This document shows positions 42,570 to 51,288 of a stretch of 64,000 nucleotides of DNA, piece by piece. The stretch is from NCBI RefSeq assembly GCF_900188415.1, contig NZ_FZNV01000001.1, forward strand, positions 337,501 through 401,500, written 5' to 3'. The notes beneath the pieces are model-generated. The model was given only the letters and a program-made list of their open reading frames with translations, did no database searches and was not told where the DNA came from. The first letter of the stretch is position 1; the number at the start of each line of letters is the position of its first letter. The position numbers and the translations under genes were made by a program. This stretch comes from Maribacter sedimenticola (lineage in GTDB: Bacteria > Bacteroidota > Bacteroidia > Flavobacteriales > Flavobacteriaceae).

Positions 42570-43591
42570 ACCGTTGCCGTTGATTTTGAAGCTAACGCAA
42601 CTTCTGTTTCTTCCTCCCCATATTGTGTGGCTTCCGTACGGGCATCGTAGCCCTGTTCCCGTAGGTATCTGGAAAATATGTCCGTATACCCGTGGGTGCA
42701 TATAATTTTCTCTGCCCCGGTTTCCTTGATACTGCTCAATAGTCCGCTCCAGTCACAATGATCGCTGAGAACAAATCCTTTATCCACGGCCCTTCTTCTC
42801 CTTGCCCCTCTAAAGGTCATCCAACCACTGGCCGAGGCCGTTACGTAGGGCACCATTTTGCGGATCCATGTACTGCCATGGGCACTAGGCGGTGCCAGTA
42901 CAATGTTGCCCAATAATTGATCCTTTTTGGTATCCCTGGTAATCAAGGTGGTTTTTGGAAAATCTACCAAAGGGCGTAGCACCTCTGTCATGTTTTCAAT
43001 AGCCCCATGGGTGTAGATTTCACCTATATCGGTATCAAGATATTTAAGTAGTCGCTGTGCTTTTCCCAAGCTGTAGCCAAATAAGATAGAGGTTTTGCCT
43101 TCAGCCCTATTCTCTGCCCACCAATTGTTGATATCCGCCAACACCACATCTTGAGGTGTCCAGGTAAAGGCAGGTAGGCCAAACGTGCATTCCGTAATAA
43201 ATGTATGGCATTTAATAGGTTCGTAAGGGGTGGAAATGCCATCGTTTTCGGTTTTATAATCTCCGGTAAAAACCCATACCTCCCCTTTGTGTTCTACCCT
43301 TATCTGTGAAGAACCTATGATATGACCGGCCGGATGCAGGCTAAATTTTACATTGTTTATGAGAAAGGGTTCTCCCCAGTGTTTTCCAGCTACATTTATT
43401 TCGCCTAAACGATGGGAAATTATAGGTACGTTTCTATGATGCGTAATATAATGTTTATGACCATAGCGGCTATGGTCTGCATGGCCATGGGATATTATTG
43501 CCTTGTCCACAGGTTTCCATGGGTCTAGATATACTTTTGCTTTTTCGCAATAGATACCCTTGTCCGTAAATTGTAAAAGGGGTGTTTTCAT
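42566..43591 (-). CDS. Ligase-associated DNA exonuclease (MBL fold)
   Basis: The 341-residue protein has the metallo-beta-lactamase metal motif HGHADHSRYG and later GDYKTEND and SDHCDWSG, the order of the beta-CASP-related exonucleases found with ATP-dependent ligases. It is the first gene of the module: its stop overlaps the ligase start (ATGA), a sign of translational coupling. Cytoplasmic DNA-end processing in repair is the accepted role for this family. Confidence 0.92.
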   Translation of the reverse strand: MKTPLLQFTDKGIYCEKAKVYLDPWKPVDKAIISHGHADHSRYGHKHYITHHRNVPIISHRLGEINVAGKHWGEPFLINNVKFSLHPAGHIIGSSQIRVEHKGEVWVFTGDYKTENDGISTPYEPIKCHTFITECTFGLPAFTWTPQDVVLADINNWWAENRAEGKTSILFGYSLGKAQRLLKYLDTDIGEIYTHGAIENMTEVLRPLVDFPKTTLITRDTKKDQLLGNIVLAPPSAHGSTWIRKMVPYVTASASGWMTFRGARRRRAVDKGFVLSDHCDWSGLLSSIKETGAEKIICTHGYTDIFSRYLREQGYDARTEATQYGEEETEVALASKSTATV

Positions 43592-43663
43592 AGCTACCGA
43601 AAGTTACGAACTTTACAGGTAAACAAAGTTGTGGACAATGTAAACTATGACCTCTAAAAAATT

Positions 43664-43671
43664 TATATTTG
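43664..43671 (+). promoter_or_regulatory. -7 element before the TerB-like gene
   Basis: TATATTTG fits TAnnTTTG, 22 bp before the ATG at 43694. A -33 TTG at the usual distance is not evident. Confidence 0.45.
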
Positions 43672-43693
43672 CTCAATAATTAAAAATTACGAT

Positions 43694-44116
43694 ATGTCTT
43701 TTGCAGATTTATATACTAGTGGTGAGCACAGAAGAAATTTGGCCCATTTTGCCGCATTGGCAACATTGGCATCCATTGACGGAGAAATAAGTGCCGAGGA
43801 AAAAGCCTTGTTAGACCGTTTTGCAAGTAAATTGGATATTACTAAGGCGGAATATGAAGAGGTTCTTAAAAAAGAGAACAAGTATCCTATAGATTCTACT
43901 CCGGATTCTGAGAAAAGGCTTGAGCGTTTATATGACCTGTTCAGAATAATTTATTCTGATCATGCCATTGATGACGAAGAAATGATATTGATAAAGAAGT
44001 ATGCTATTGGACTAGGGTTTACTGGTGAAAAAGCTGATAAAGTCATTGAGCGTTCTATAGCAATATTTGGCGGAAAAATAGATTTTGAAGATTATCTATA
44101 TCTGCTAAAGCACTAA
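43694..44116 (+). CDS. TerB-like family protein
   Basis: The 140-residue product is a helical TerB-like protein with acidic turns SIDGEISAEE in the first half and YSDHAIDDEE in the second, longer than the three small copies at 22-26 kb and only distantly similar to them. Close relatives of this type are widespread single-copy genes in Bacteroidota. Nothing nearby suggests tellurite resistance. It has its own -7 element and a terminator. Confidence 0.8.
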   Translation: MSFADLYTSGEHRRNLAHFAALATLASIDGEISAEEKALLDRFASKLDITKAEYEEVLKKENKYPIDSTPDSEKRLERLYDLFRIIYSDHAIDDEEMILIKKYAIGLGFTGEKADKVIERSIAIFGGKIDFEDYLYLLKH

Positions 44117-44135
44117 ATATGTGCGGTTAAAATAT

Positions 44136-44165
44136 AAAAAAGGGAGCGTTACGCTCCCTTTTTTA
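44136..44165. terminator. Bidirectional terminator between TerB-like gene and fbp
   Basis: Seven-bp arms GGGAGCG (44142-44148) and CGCTCCC (44152-44158) with a 3-nt loop are flanked by A-run and T-run. It serves both convergent genes. Confidence 0.85.
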
Positions 44166-45173
44166 ATGGTATTTATTTAAAAATTCCTGAAGTTTTTCAA
44201 CCATTTTCCTGCTACCGCAGAAAAACGGCACACGTTGGTGCAACTCGGTCGGTTCTATGTCCATAATACGGGTTTTCCCCCCAATGGCCAGGCCATTGGC
44301 CTGCTCCGCAAGAAAGGCCATAGGATTGCATTCATAGAGCAATCTTAGTTTGCCACTTTCCGTAACACTGCTTTTAGGATACATATAAATGCCTCCTTTG
44401 ATCATATTTCTATGAAAATCAGATACCAATGAACCTATGTATCTTGAAGTGTAGGGTCGGTCACCCTCTTCCATTTGACAATATTTTATATAATCCTTTA
44501 CGCCTTGATGAAAATGGACGTAATTTCCTTCGTTGACCGAATAGATTTTACCTTCTTCTGGAAATTGCATGTTAGGGTGGGAAAGGTAAAAGGTACCCAA
44601 GGCCGGGTTTAAGGTAAACCCGTTAACCCCATCACCTGTAGTATATACCAGCATGGTAGATGTACCATATACCACGTACCCTGCAGCAACCTGCTTATTT
44701 CCGGGTTGTAAAAAATCTTCTATGGTTACCGGTGTTCCTACCGGTGTAACCCGTCGGTAAATGGAAAAGATCGTACCTACCGAAACGTTTACGTCTATAT
44801 TGGACGAACCGTCCAGGGGATCAATCAGAACTATATATTTGTTCTGGTTATTTTTGTCATTACTGTTAATACTGATGAAACTATCCTCTTCTTCAGATGC
44901 AATACCACAGACAATTTCCCTATTGCGCAACGTCTGTATAAACTTGTCGTTTGCAAATAGATCTAGTTTTTGCTGGTCTTCACCTTGTATATTGGTTTCA
45001 CCAACTCCACCTAATATATCTATTAACCCCGCCTTACTAACCTCATGGTTTACAACTTTTGCCGCTAGTCTAATAGCGTTGATCAATTTTGATAATTCGC
45101 CTGAGGAATATTGAAATGAATCTTGATTTTCAATGATAAACTCTCCAAGTGTTTGGTTTGTTTTAGGTGCCAT
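44163..45173 (-). CDS. fbp: Class 1 fructose-1,6-bisphosphatase
   Basis: The 336-residue enzyme hydrolyses fructose 1,6-bisphosphate in gluconeogenesis. It has the signature metal/substrate motif [25 protein letters not shown] before it, and the late [20 protein letters not shown] segment. Length and motif order fit class 1 FBPases. Cytoplasmic. It is convergent with the TerB-like gene (shared terminator) and divergent from the GNAT gene at 45282. Confidence 0.96.
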   Translation of the reverse strand: MAPKTNQTLGEFIIENQDSFQYSSGELSKLINAIRLAAKVVNHEVSKAGLIDILGGVGETNIQGEDQQKLDLFANDKFIQTLRNREIVCGIASEEEDSFISINSNDKNNQNKYIVLIDPLDGSSNIDVNVSVGTIFSIYRRVTPVGTPVTIEDFLQPGNKQVAAGYVVYGTSTMLVYTTGDGVNGFTLNPALGTFYLSHPNMQFPEEGKIYSVNEGNYVHFHQGVKDYIKYCQMEEGDRPYTSRYIGSLVSDFHRNMIKGGIYMYPKSSVTESGKLRLLYECNPMAFLAEQANGLAIGGKTRIMDIEPTELHQRVPFFCGSRKMVEKLQEFLNKYH

Positions 45174-45254
45174 GCTTTAGTTTATAGTTATTTACAAATA
45201 TCCGATATTTTGTTAAACGTTCAATTTAGATTTTAATTTCATTTTTTAAATTTA

Positions 45255-45262
45255 TAACTTTG
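45255..45262 (+). promoter_or_regulatory. -7 element before the GNAT gene
   Basis: TAACTTTG matches TAnnTTTG, 19 bp before the ATG at 45282. No close -33 TTG is seen. Confidence 0.45.
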
Positions 45263-45281
45263 TGTTTTATTTGTAACAATT

Positions 45282-45761
45282 ATGGAATATACAATTCGAG
45301 AGGGACAACCAAAAGACATGAAACAGGTTTTGAACTTAATTCATGAGCTGGCTTCTTTTGAAAAGGAAGCACATGCGGTTGAGCTTAGTTTAGAGGATTT
45401 ACAAAGAGATGGTTTTGAAGATAACCTTTTTCATTGTTTTGTTGCGGAAAAGGAAGATAAAATTGTAGGAATGGCATTGGTTTATCCAAGGTATTCTACG
45501 TGGAAGGGACCGGTCATTCATTTAGAAGACCTCATTGTGACCAAAGAAATGCGCGGAAGCGGCTTGGGAACCTCCCTATTGAACGAAGTTGTAAAATACG
45601 GTAATGACCTAGGTGTTAAGAGGATCAGTTGGGAAGTATTGGATTGGAACGAGCCCGCCATTGGTTTTTATGAAAGTAAGGGCGCAAACGTAATGCGCGA
45701 TTGGGATGTGGTTCAATTAGATGAAGCGGGAATAAAAAATTACTTGAGCGCTATTGCTTAG
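45282..45761 (+). CDS. GNAT-family N-acetyltransferase
   Basis: The 159-residue protein has the GNAT acetyl-CoA loop RGSGLGTSLLNEV and the motif D region YESKGANVM at the C-terminus, with LEDLIVTKEMRG before the loop. The pattern is like the diamine/thialysine acetyltransferase group, but the substrate cannot be fixed. Forty-two bp separate it from lysC downstream, so the two may be one transcript. Confidence 0.88.
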   Translation: MEYTIREGQPKDMKQVLNLIHELASFEKEAHAVELSLEDLQRDGFEDNLFHCFVAEKEDKIVGMALVYPRYSTWKGPVIHLEDLIVTKEMRGSGLGTSLLNEVVKYGNDLGVKRISWEVLDWNEPAIGFYESKGANVMRDWDVVQLDEAGIKNYLSAIA

Positions 45762-45803
45762 GAATCATATTGATTAAATAAGATTTTAAATATAAAATAT
45801 ACT

Positions 45804-47051
45804 ATGAGGGTTTTTAAATTTGGGGGAGCGTCCGTTAAAGATGCAAATGCCGTTAGAAATGTAGTAAAGGTTTTGAAAGAAGTAGGATATGACAATACAT
45901 TATTGGTTGTATCCGCTATGGGTAAGACCACCAATGCAATGGAAGACATAATCAATGCCTATTTTCAGGACAAGAACGATATCCCTTCCAAAGTAGCGGA
46001 GTTGGTAGACTATCATCACGAAATAGTATCGGAACTATTTCCTAATGCACAGCATCCGATCTATAACGAAATAAAAATCTTAATTGATGAAATCAATGGT
46101 TTTTTGGTATGGAATAAATCTCCCAATTACAATTTTGTCTATGACCAGGTAGTGGGTTATGGGGAATTGATTTCCACGACCATCATAAGTGCTTATTTAA
46201 AGGAAATAGGCATTGCCAATAATTGGTTGGATGTGCGCAATTTTATTAAGACCGATAGTGTGTATAGGGATACAACCGTTAATTGGGAGCGTACACAGGA
46301 AAATGTTACTAAAATCGATAAAAAGGTATTGAACATTACACAGGGTTTCTTAGGTAGTGATGACAATAATTTTACCACCACCTTGGGCCGGGAAGGTTCT
46401 GACTATACTGCGGCAATCTTGGCGTATTGCCTTAATGCGGATTCCGTCACCATTTGGAAAGATGTACCTGGCGTATTGAATGCCGATCCCAGGTATTTCA
46501 AAGAGACCCAACTGCTAAACAATATTTCTTACAGAGAGGCTATTGAGCTTGCCTTTTACGGGGCTTCTGTTATACACCCAAAAACATTGCAGCCGTTACA
46601 GCGCAAGGAAATTCCCCTGCATGTAAAATCATTTATAAATCCTGTCAACAAAGGTACCACGGTAGGTAAAGGTGTGGGCATTGAACCAAAAGTACCTTGT
46701 TTTATCGTTAAAAAGAATCAAGTATTGATGAAATTGTCTTCTTTGGATTTTTCATTTATCGTAGAAGATAGTATCAGTGAGCTTTTCAAATTATTCCATG
46801 AGCACAAGATAAAAGTTGACCTGATCCAAAATTCTGCCATTAGTTTTTCTGTATGTGTAGACAATAAATTTGGTGGCTTGGAAAAATTATTACAACAATT
46901 GCGGAGCAAGTTTAAGGTTGCATATCATGAAAATGTTTCATTGTACACCATACGCCACTTTGATACCAAGGCCTTGGAAACCTTACAGAACGGACATGAA
47001 TTGCTTTTAGAACAACGTGGTACGGAAACCGTACAGCTTGTGGTTAAATAA
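45804..47051 (+). CDS. lysC: Aspartate kinase (monofunctional)
   Basis: The 415-residue enzyme catalyses the first step of the aspartate family pathway (lysine, threonine, methionine, diaminopimelate). It shows the kinase start KFGGASVKDA, the LGREGSDYTAA segment, and DVPGVLNADPR, with a C-terminal ACT region (DLIQNSAISFSVCVDNKFG). No homoserine dehydrogenase domain is fused. The start ATG at 45804 is just before the conserved KFGG. Cytoplasmic. Confidence 0.95.
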   Translation: MRVFKFGGASVKDANAVRNVVKVLKEVGYDNTLLVVSAMGKTTNAMEDIINAYFQDKNDIPSKVAELVDYHHEIVSELFPNAQHPIYNEIKILIDEINGFLVWNKSPNYNFVYDQVVGYGELISTTIISAYLKEIGIANNWLDVRNFIKTDSVYRDTTVNWERTQENVTKIDKKVLNITQGFLGSDDNNFTTTLGREGSDYTAAILAYCLNADSVTIWKDVPGVLNADPRYFKETQLLNNISYREAIELAFYGASVIHPKTLQPLQRKEIPLHVKSFINPVNKGTTVGKGVGIEPKVPCFIVKKNQVLMKLSSLDFSFIVEDSISELFKLFHEHKIKVDLIQNSAISFSVCVDNKFGGLEKLLQQLRSKFKVAYHENVSLYTIRHFDTKALETLQNGHELLLEQRGTETVQLVVK

Positions 47052-47131
47052 CCCTAAGTTGCAACATGGGTTTTTAAAGAAGTACCCTTCTGCTATTTTC
47101 CTATATTTACGATCTAAATGAGGAAGAGAAT

Positions 47132-48961
47132 ATGGGTCTAGTAACCGCTAAAGAAATAGCCAAGGCGATCAACCTTACCAAATATGGTGTTTTAGGAACA
47201 TTTATTGGTTGGGTGTTAATGAAAGTTACCCGTATATCAAGTATCAACAAGTTTTATGATAGCATTGCGCATTTGGATGGCGAGGCTTATGCAAATGCTA
47301 TTTTAGAACATTTTGAAATTGATTACGAAATACCGGAGGAAGATTATAAACGCCTACCAAAAGAAGGACCTTATGTGACCATTAGCAACCACCCATTGGG
47401 TGCTATAGATGGTATCTTACTTTTTAAACTAATGGTAAGGCAAAGGCCCGATTTTAAGATAATGGCCAATTTTTTATTGCAGCGTATGGTGCCTATTGAG
47501 CCCTATATTCTTCCGGTAAACCCATTTACGGAACACAGGGAGGCCAAGAGCAGTGTAGCCGGTTTTAAGAACACTTTACAACATTTAAGAAACGGTCATG
47601 TACTTGGTGTTTTTCCTGCCGGCGAAGTATCTACCATCAAGGACGGTAAACTTATTGTGGACAAACCATGGGAAGAAGCGGTTTTGAAATTGATACGTAA
47701 GGCAGAAGTTCCCGTAGTTCCAATTTATTTTCATGCCCGCAATAGTTCCTTGTTCTATCGTATTTCCAAATTTGGCGATTCTCTGCGTACCGCCATGATA
47801 CCTTCCCAAGTTTTTACCCAGAACAATAGGCCTATAAAAGTAAGAATTGGTCAGCCTATATCCGTGGCAACACAAAAGGAGCAGCAAAGTTTGGTAGAGT
47901 ATACGGAACTTTTACGCCGTAAGACCTATATACTATCCAATGCGTACGAAAAGGAACGTTTGATCGATCAGATACCAACTTCACTAAAGTTGCCCAAGCA
48001 GCCCAAAAAAATAGCTTCCGCAGTACGCAAGGAGGTTATGGAAGGTGAAATTGATAAACTTAGGGAGAAAGATTGCCGTCTTCTTCAAAGTAAAAATTAC
48101 GAAGTATTCTTGGCCAAGGAAAAGGATATGCCTTTTATCCTAAAGGAAATAGGTAGACAGCGCGAAGTGACCTTTAGGGCAATAGGCGAGGGGACCAACA
48201 AGGCCATTGACCTAGATACGTTCGATACGTATTATCATCATCTGTTTTTATGGGATAATGATGTAAAATGTATTGTTGGGGCCTACCGTATGGGAATGGG
48301 CTCGGAAATATTTCCAAAGTATGGAATAGACGGATTTTATCTGCAAGATCTTTTTAGGGTAGAGCCAGAATTGTATGATATGATGAAGGATTCCATTGAG
48401 ATGGGAAGGGCCTACATTACAAAGGAATATCAACAAAAACCAATGCCCTTATTTTTGTTGTGGAAAGGTATTGTGCATACCACTTTAAGATTTCCTGAGC
48501 ACAAATACCTTATTGGTGGGGTAAGTATCAGTAATCAGTTTTCTAACTTCTCCAAATCATTAATGATCGAATTTATGAAATCTAATTATTGGGATCCCTA
48601 TGTAGCCCAATACATTAGGCCCAAAAAAGAGTTCAAGGTAAAACTAAAAGATGCGGACAAAGAGTTCGTGTTTGATGAAACACAGGCCGATCTTAACAAG
48701 TTTGATCGTTTAATCGATGAGGTGGAGCCCGGCAGCTTACGTTTGCCCGTACTTATAAAGAAGTATATCAAACAAAACGCGAAAGTGGTGGCGTTTAACG
48801 TTGATCCCTTATTCAATAATTCTGTAGACGGATTAATGTACATTAAAATTTCAGATTTACCCGAGAGTACCGTAAAACCGGTTATGGAAGAATTTCAGGC
48901 AGAACTTGAACGTAGGTTGCAAGAGGCACAAAATCCTGATATTGATAGTGAAAACGTGTAG
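47132..48961 (+). CDS. olsF: OlsF-like bifunctional acyltransferase (ornithine-lipid synthesis)
   Basis: The 609-residue protein fuses two acyltransferases. Residues about 60-260 are a PlsC-type O-acyltransferase with the catalytic SNHPLGAIDG (HxxxxD) and GVFPAGEVSTIKDG and VPIYFHARNS blocks. The C-terminal half (FLAKEKDMPFILKEIGRQRE, GAYRMGMGSEIFPKYGIDGF, IEMGRAYITKEYQ) is an OlsB-like GNAT/hemolysin-type N-acyltransferase. This layout is that of OlsF, which makes the phosphorus-free ornithine lipids of Bacteroidota and some proteobacteria. The assignment rests on domain order; specificity for ornithine rather than another amine is inferred. Its stop lies 2 bp from that of the convergent GNAT gene. 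Confidence 0.78.
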   Translation: MGLVTAKEIAKAINLTKYGVLGTFIGWVLMKVTRISSINKFYDSIAHLDGEAYANAILEHFEIDYEIPEEDYKRLPKEGPYVTISNHPLGAIDGILLFKLMVRQRPDFKIMANFLLQRMVPIEPYILPVNPFTEHREAKSSVAGFKNTLQHLRNGHVLGVFPAGEVSTIKDGKLIVDKPWEEAVLKLIRKAEVPVVPIYFHARNSSLFYRISKFGDSLRTAMIPSQVFTQNNRPIKVRIGQPISVATQKEQQSLVEYTELLRRKTYILSNAYEKERLIDQIPTSLKLPKQPKKIASAVRKEVMEGEIDKLREKDCRLLQSKNYEVFLAKEKDMPFILKEIGRQREVTFRAIGEGTNKAIDLDTFDTYYHHLFLWDNDVKCIVGAYRMGMGSEIFPKYGIDGFYLQDLFRVEPELYDMMKDSIEMGRAYITKEYQQKPMPLFLLWKGIVHTTLRFPEHKYLIGGVSISNQFSNFSKSLMIEFMKSNYWDPYVAQYIRPKKEFKVKLKDADKEFVFDETQADLNKFDRLIDEVEPGSLRLPVLIKKYIKQNAKVVAFNVDPLFNNSVDGLMYIKISDLPESTVKPVMEEFQAELERRLQEAQNPDIDSENV

Positions 48962-48962
48962 T

Positions 48963-49463
48963 TTAATCTACGCCAATTACCTTGCTTCTTCTTTCAAAAA
49001 GTACATTGTCCATCCATATACCTTTTAATTTACCTACCCGCTCGCGTACTCCTATTTCTCTAAAACCAACAGCCTTATGTACTTTTATGCTAGCAATGTT
49101 TGTTGGAAATACACCAGATTGTAAGGTCCATATACCTTCCTTCTCGCTCGCTTGGATCAAATGCGACAATAATTGCTTGCCAATACCTTTTCCCCTGCTA
49201 GATTGGGATATATAGATGCTTACCTCCGCTACGCCTCCATATACACATCTGCTGGAAACAGGGGATAGTGCGGCCCATCCTAAAATTTTAGATCGGTTTA
49301 AGGCTACCAACCTACAGATTTCCATATGGGCCCTGTCCCATACTTCATAGGATGGAATTTCAGTTTCAAAGGTAGCTACACCTGTAGCGATACCTTCAGC
49401 GTAAATGTCAGCTACAGATTCCCAATCTGTAGCTGACATAGGTCTTATCGTTGGTTTTGCCAT
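48963..49463 (-). CDS. PAT/ArsN-like GNAT acetyltransferase
   Basis: From ATG 49461-49463 (an earlier in-frame GTG at 49466 is less likely) the product has 166 residues. It has the PAT-type order TIRPMSATDWESVADIYAEG, GVATFETEIP, SSRGKGIGKQLLSHL, and VHKAVGFREIGVRERVGK. The family acetylates phosphinothricin, methionine sulfone or arsinothricin (ArsN1). Third in the arsR-DUF6428-GNAT run, 11 bp from its neighbour, so an arsenic-linked (ArsN1-type) role is suggested by context. The substrate remains to be shown. Confidence 0.82.
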   Translation of the reverse strand: MAKPTIRPMSATDWESVADIYAEGIATGVATFETEIPSYEVWDRAHMEICRLVALNRSKILGWAALSPVSSRCVYGGVAEVSIYISQSSRGKGIGKQLLSHLIQASEKEGIWTLQSGVFPTNIASIKVHKAVGFREIGVRERVGKLKGIWMDNVLFERRSKVIGVD

Positions 49464-49474
49464 CACTATTTATT

Positions 49475-49963
49475 TTAACAACATCCACTGCCAGGAGCAC
49501 ATGCCGTTTCCGTGGTCTGTTCAGAAGTCTCTGGAACCCCACAAGTTTCTTTTGCCTTACAATCTGTCTTTTCTACACCCAAATGTACAATTAAACTGTC
49601 TTCCTTGATTTGGTGTGACAATACATATAATTGGGCCGTATGGAAAGTAGCATTGCTATATTCAAATTTGACCTCTACCTCTTTTTCCATAGGCTTTATT
49701 TTATCAACCTTGTTCAAAATACCCAAGGCTTTGTAAGCGGACATGTATTCTCTTTTTCCTAGTTCTGATGGACTTTCCCATAATTGAATTATGGTTTCTT
49801 TCCATGCATCTGTACCCGCACCACAATCCACAGATTCAATACTAATATTTTTGACCTCTGTAATGTGATAATTTGTCCCTACTAAAGCGCCTGGTTTATA
49901 TTCAAAAACTAAGGCTTTATTTGAATTTTGCTTTAAAAGATTTAAAAATTCCGATGTTTTCAT
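49475..49963 (-). CDS. DUF6428 family protein
   Basis: The 162-residue product has no signal peptide and shows NYHITEVKNISIESVDCGAG, WKETIIQLWESP, and KALGILNKVD, as I recall for DUF6428 proteins that follow arsR in Bacteroidota. The C-terminus is Cys-rich: EKTDCKAKETCG and then ACAPGSGCC at the end, compatible with binding a soft metalloid or metal. Function is not established. It begins 15 bp after arsR and 11 bp before the GNAT gene in one run. Confidence 0.8.
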   Translation of the reverse strand: MKTSEFLNLLKQNSNKALVFEYKPGALVGTNYHITEVKNISIESVDCGAGTDAWKETIIQLWESPSELGKREYMSAYKALGILNKVDKIKPMEKEVEVKFEYSNATFHTAQLYVLSHQIKEDSLIVHLGVEKTDCKAKETCGVPETSEQTTETACAPGSGCC

Positions 49964-49978
49964 GATAAATGATTTTTA

Positions 49979-50302
49979 TTAGCAACAATTGTTTTTAGTG
50001 GTATTAAAAAAGGAATTGACCAAAGATTGGATTTCTGCCCAACGCGCTAGATCAATACAGTAGCATACTTTTTTACCCTCAATTTCCCCTTTGATCAGAT
50101 TAATGCTTTTTAATTCTTTAAGGTGTTGGGATATTGTTGGTTGGGCCAAGCCGATCTCATCTACAATATCATTGCAGATGCAAGACTCTTGTTGGCTTAT
50201 ATATTGTAATATGGCAATTCTAGCGGGATTGGATAGAACCTTGAAAACTATAGCCAGTTCATTCTGTCTTGTATTGAAAATTTGTGTTTTGGTAACTCCC
50301 AT
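49979..50302 (-). CDS. arsR: ArsR-family metalloregulator
   Basis: From ATG 50300-50302 the product has 107 residues (an upstream TTG at 50323 lies inside the operator and is rejected). It is a winged-helix ArsR repressor: LSNPARIAILQYI, then SCICNDIVDEIGLAQPTISQHL with the CxC pair (in SCICND) where ArsR uses CVC to bind arsenite, and GEIEGKKVCYCID. The C-terminus ends NNCC. It probably represses its own operon (DUF6428, GNAT) until As(III) or a similar ligand binds. Symbol given from family and context. Confidence 0.88.
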   Translation of the reverse strand: MGVTKTQIFNTRQNELAIVFKVLSNPARIAILQYISQQESCICNDIVDEIGLAQPTISQHLKELKSINLIKGEIEGKKVCYCIDLARWAEIQSLVNSFFNTTKNNCC

Positions 50303-50303
50303 T

Positions 50304-50329
50304 GTAATATTTGTATATTGCAATATTAC
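50304..50329. promoter_or_regulatory. Candidate ArsR operator
   Basis: A perfect 8-bp inverted repeat, GTAATATT (50304-50311) and AATATTAC (50322-50329), with a 10-bp centre, begins 2 bp upstream of the arsR start codon. ArsR-type repressors bind such AT-rich dyads, so autoregulation is likely. Confidence 0.6.
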
Positions 50330-50342
50330 GATAATAAATGGT

Positions 50343-50376
50343 ATAAAAAAAGCCGAGCTGTATTTTACTCGGCTTT
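50343..50376 (-). terminator. Terminator of the TM2-domain gene
   Basis: AAGCCGAG (50350-50357) and CTCGGCTT (50368-50375) form the stem. On the minus strand a T-run follows. It lies 7 bp past the TM2 gene stop at 50383 and separates that gene from arsR. Confidence 0.8.
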
Positions 50377-50382
50377 ATATGG

Positions 50383-50829
50383 TTAGAACCAAGGTTTTCT
50401 ACCTACTTGGTAAGTGTTATAAAACTCTTCGTCTGATTTTGTCAAGTAGATAATTCCTTCAATTAGGCCAATTACCGATGGTATCCATATAAATAATAGT
50501 CCAATTGCTAGACAAGATAATACCCATGCAGCAATAGATACACCTAATAAGATGAAACCTTCTTTTTGATATCCTAATATAAATTTATGAACCCCTAACG
50601 AACCTAGTAGTATTGCTAGGATTCCAGCTAAAACCTTCTTGTTTTCGCCTCCGGCACCACTAAAGGCTTCTTTGGCACCTGCCGTAAATTCATCAGCGGT
50701 TCTTTTTGCATTTTCACTAAATTCGTTTGCCGTTTCTTTGGCTTCATTTGAAAAATCCTTTGCAGATTCTTTGGCGTTGTCAAAAGCATCCTCTGCTTTA
50801 TCTCCGAAGTCTTTATTGTTTTCTGACAT
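50383..50829 (-). CDS. TM2-domain protein with helical N-terminus
   Basis: The 148-residue product has an N-terminal half of heptad-like charged repeats (DAFDNAKESAKDFSNEAKET and similar), probably a soluble amphipathic helix. A TM2 domain follows: AILLGSLGVHKFILGYQKEG, then two hydrophobic segments around VSIAAWVLSCLAIGLLFIW and PSVIGLIEGIIYL. TM2 proteins are small membrane proteins of unknown function. It has its own terminator. Confidence 0.85.
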   Translation of the reverse strand: MSENNKDFGDKAEDAFDNAKESAKDFSNEAKETANEFSENAKRTADEFTAGAKEAFSGAGGENKKVLAGILAILLGSLGVHKFILGYQKEGFILLGVSIAAWVLSCLAIGLLFIWIPSVIGLIEGIIYLTKSDEEFYNTYQVGRKPWF

Positions 50830-50879
50830 GGTTATAATTGTTGGTTATTATTGTTATAAATGTAAAGAAATATTAATGA

Positions 50880-51266
50880 TTACAAAAATGCTGTATCAAT
50901 TGGTTCCCAGAGCTCTAATTTATTACCGTCCGGGTCTAATATCCAACCAAATTTACCATACTCATATTCCTCAATTTTACCTACAACAGTAACCCCTTCA
51001 GACTTTAATACCTCAAGTAATTCCACTAAATTTTCTACCCTAAAGTTCATCATAAAGCTAGATTTACTGGGTGAAAAATAGGTTGTATCCTGTGGCATAG
51101 GGCTCCACTGTGTGGAACAATCGTTTCCTTCCTTGTCCTTCCACCAAAATGTGCAACCAAATTGGTCCGTATTTAATCCTAAATGAGTGTTATACCAGTC
51201 CTTGATTTTATTTGGGTCATTGGTCTTATAAAAAAAGCCACCTAAGCCGGTTACTCTATTCTTCAT
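50880..51266 (-). CDS. VOC/glyoxalase-family protein
   Basis: The 128-residue protein has the vicinal-oxygen-chelate fold pattern: GGFFYKTNDPNKIKDWY at the start, FMMNFRVENLVELLEVLKSE in the middle and GWILDPDGNKLELWEP at the end, with the Glu in KLELWEP a typical metal ligand. No substrate is predictable. It precedes the TM2 gene (50-bp gap) and follows the DUF1801 gene in the same direction. Confidence 0.85.
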   Translation of the reverse strand: MKNRVTGLGGFFYKTNDPNKIKDWYNTHLGLNTDQFGCTFWWKDKEGNDCSTQWSPMPQDTTYFSPSKSSFMMNFRVENLVELLEVLKSEGVTVVGKIEEYEYGKFGWILDPDGNKLELWEPIDTAFL

Positions 51267-51288
51267 AGTATGTACTTTTTAGTTATTG

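Noticed and set aside
42570-42701. Longer N-terminus for the DNA ligase
   Set aside because: It lies inside the exonuclease gene; the ATGA overlap start is the usual arrangement.
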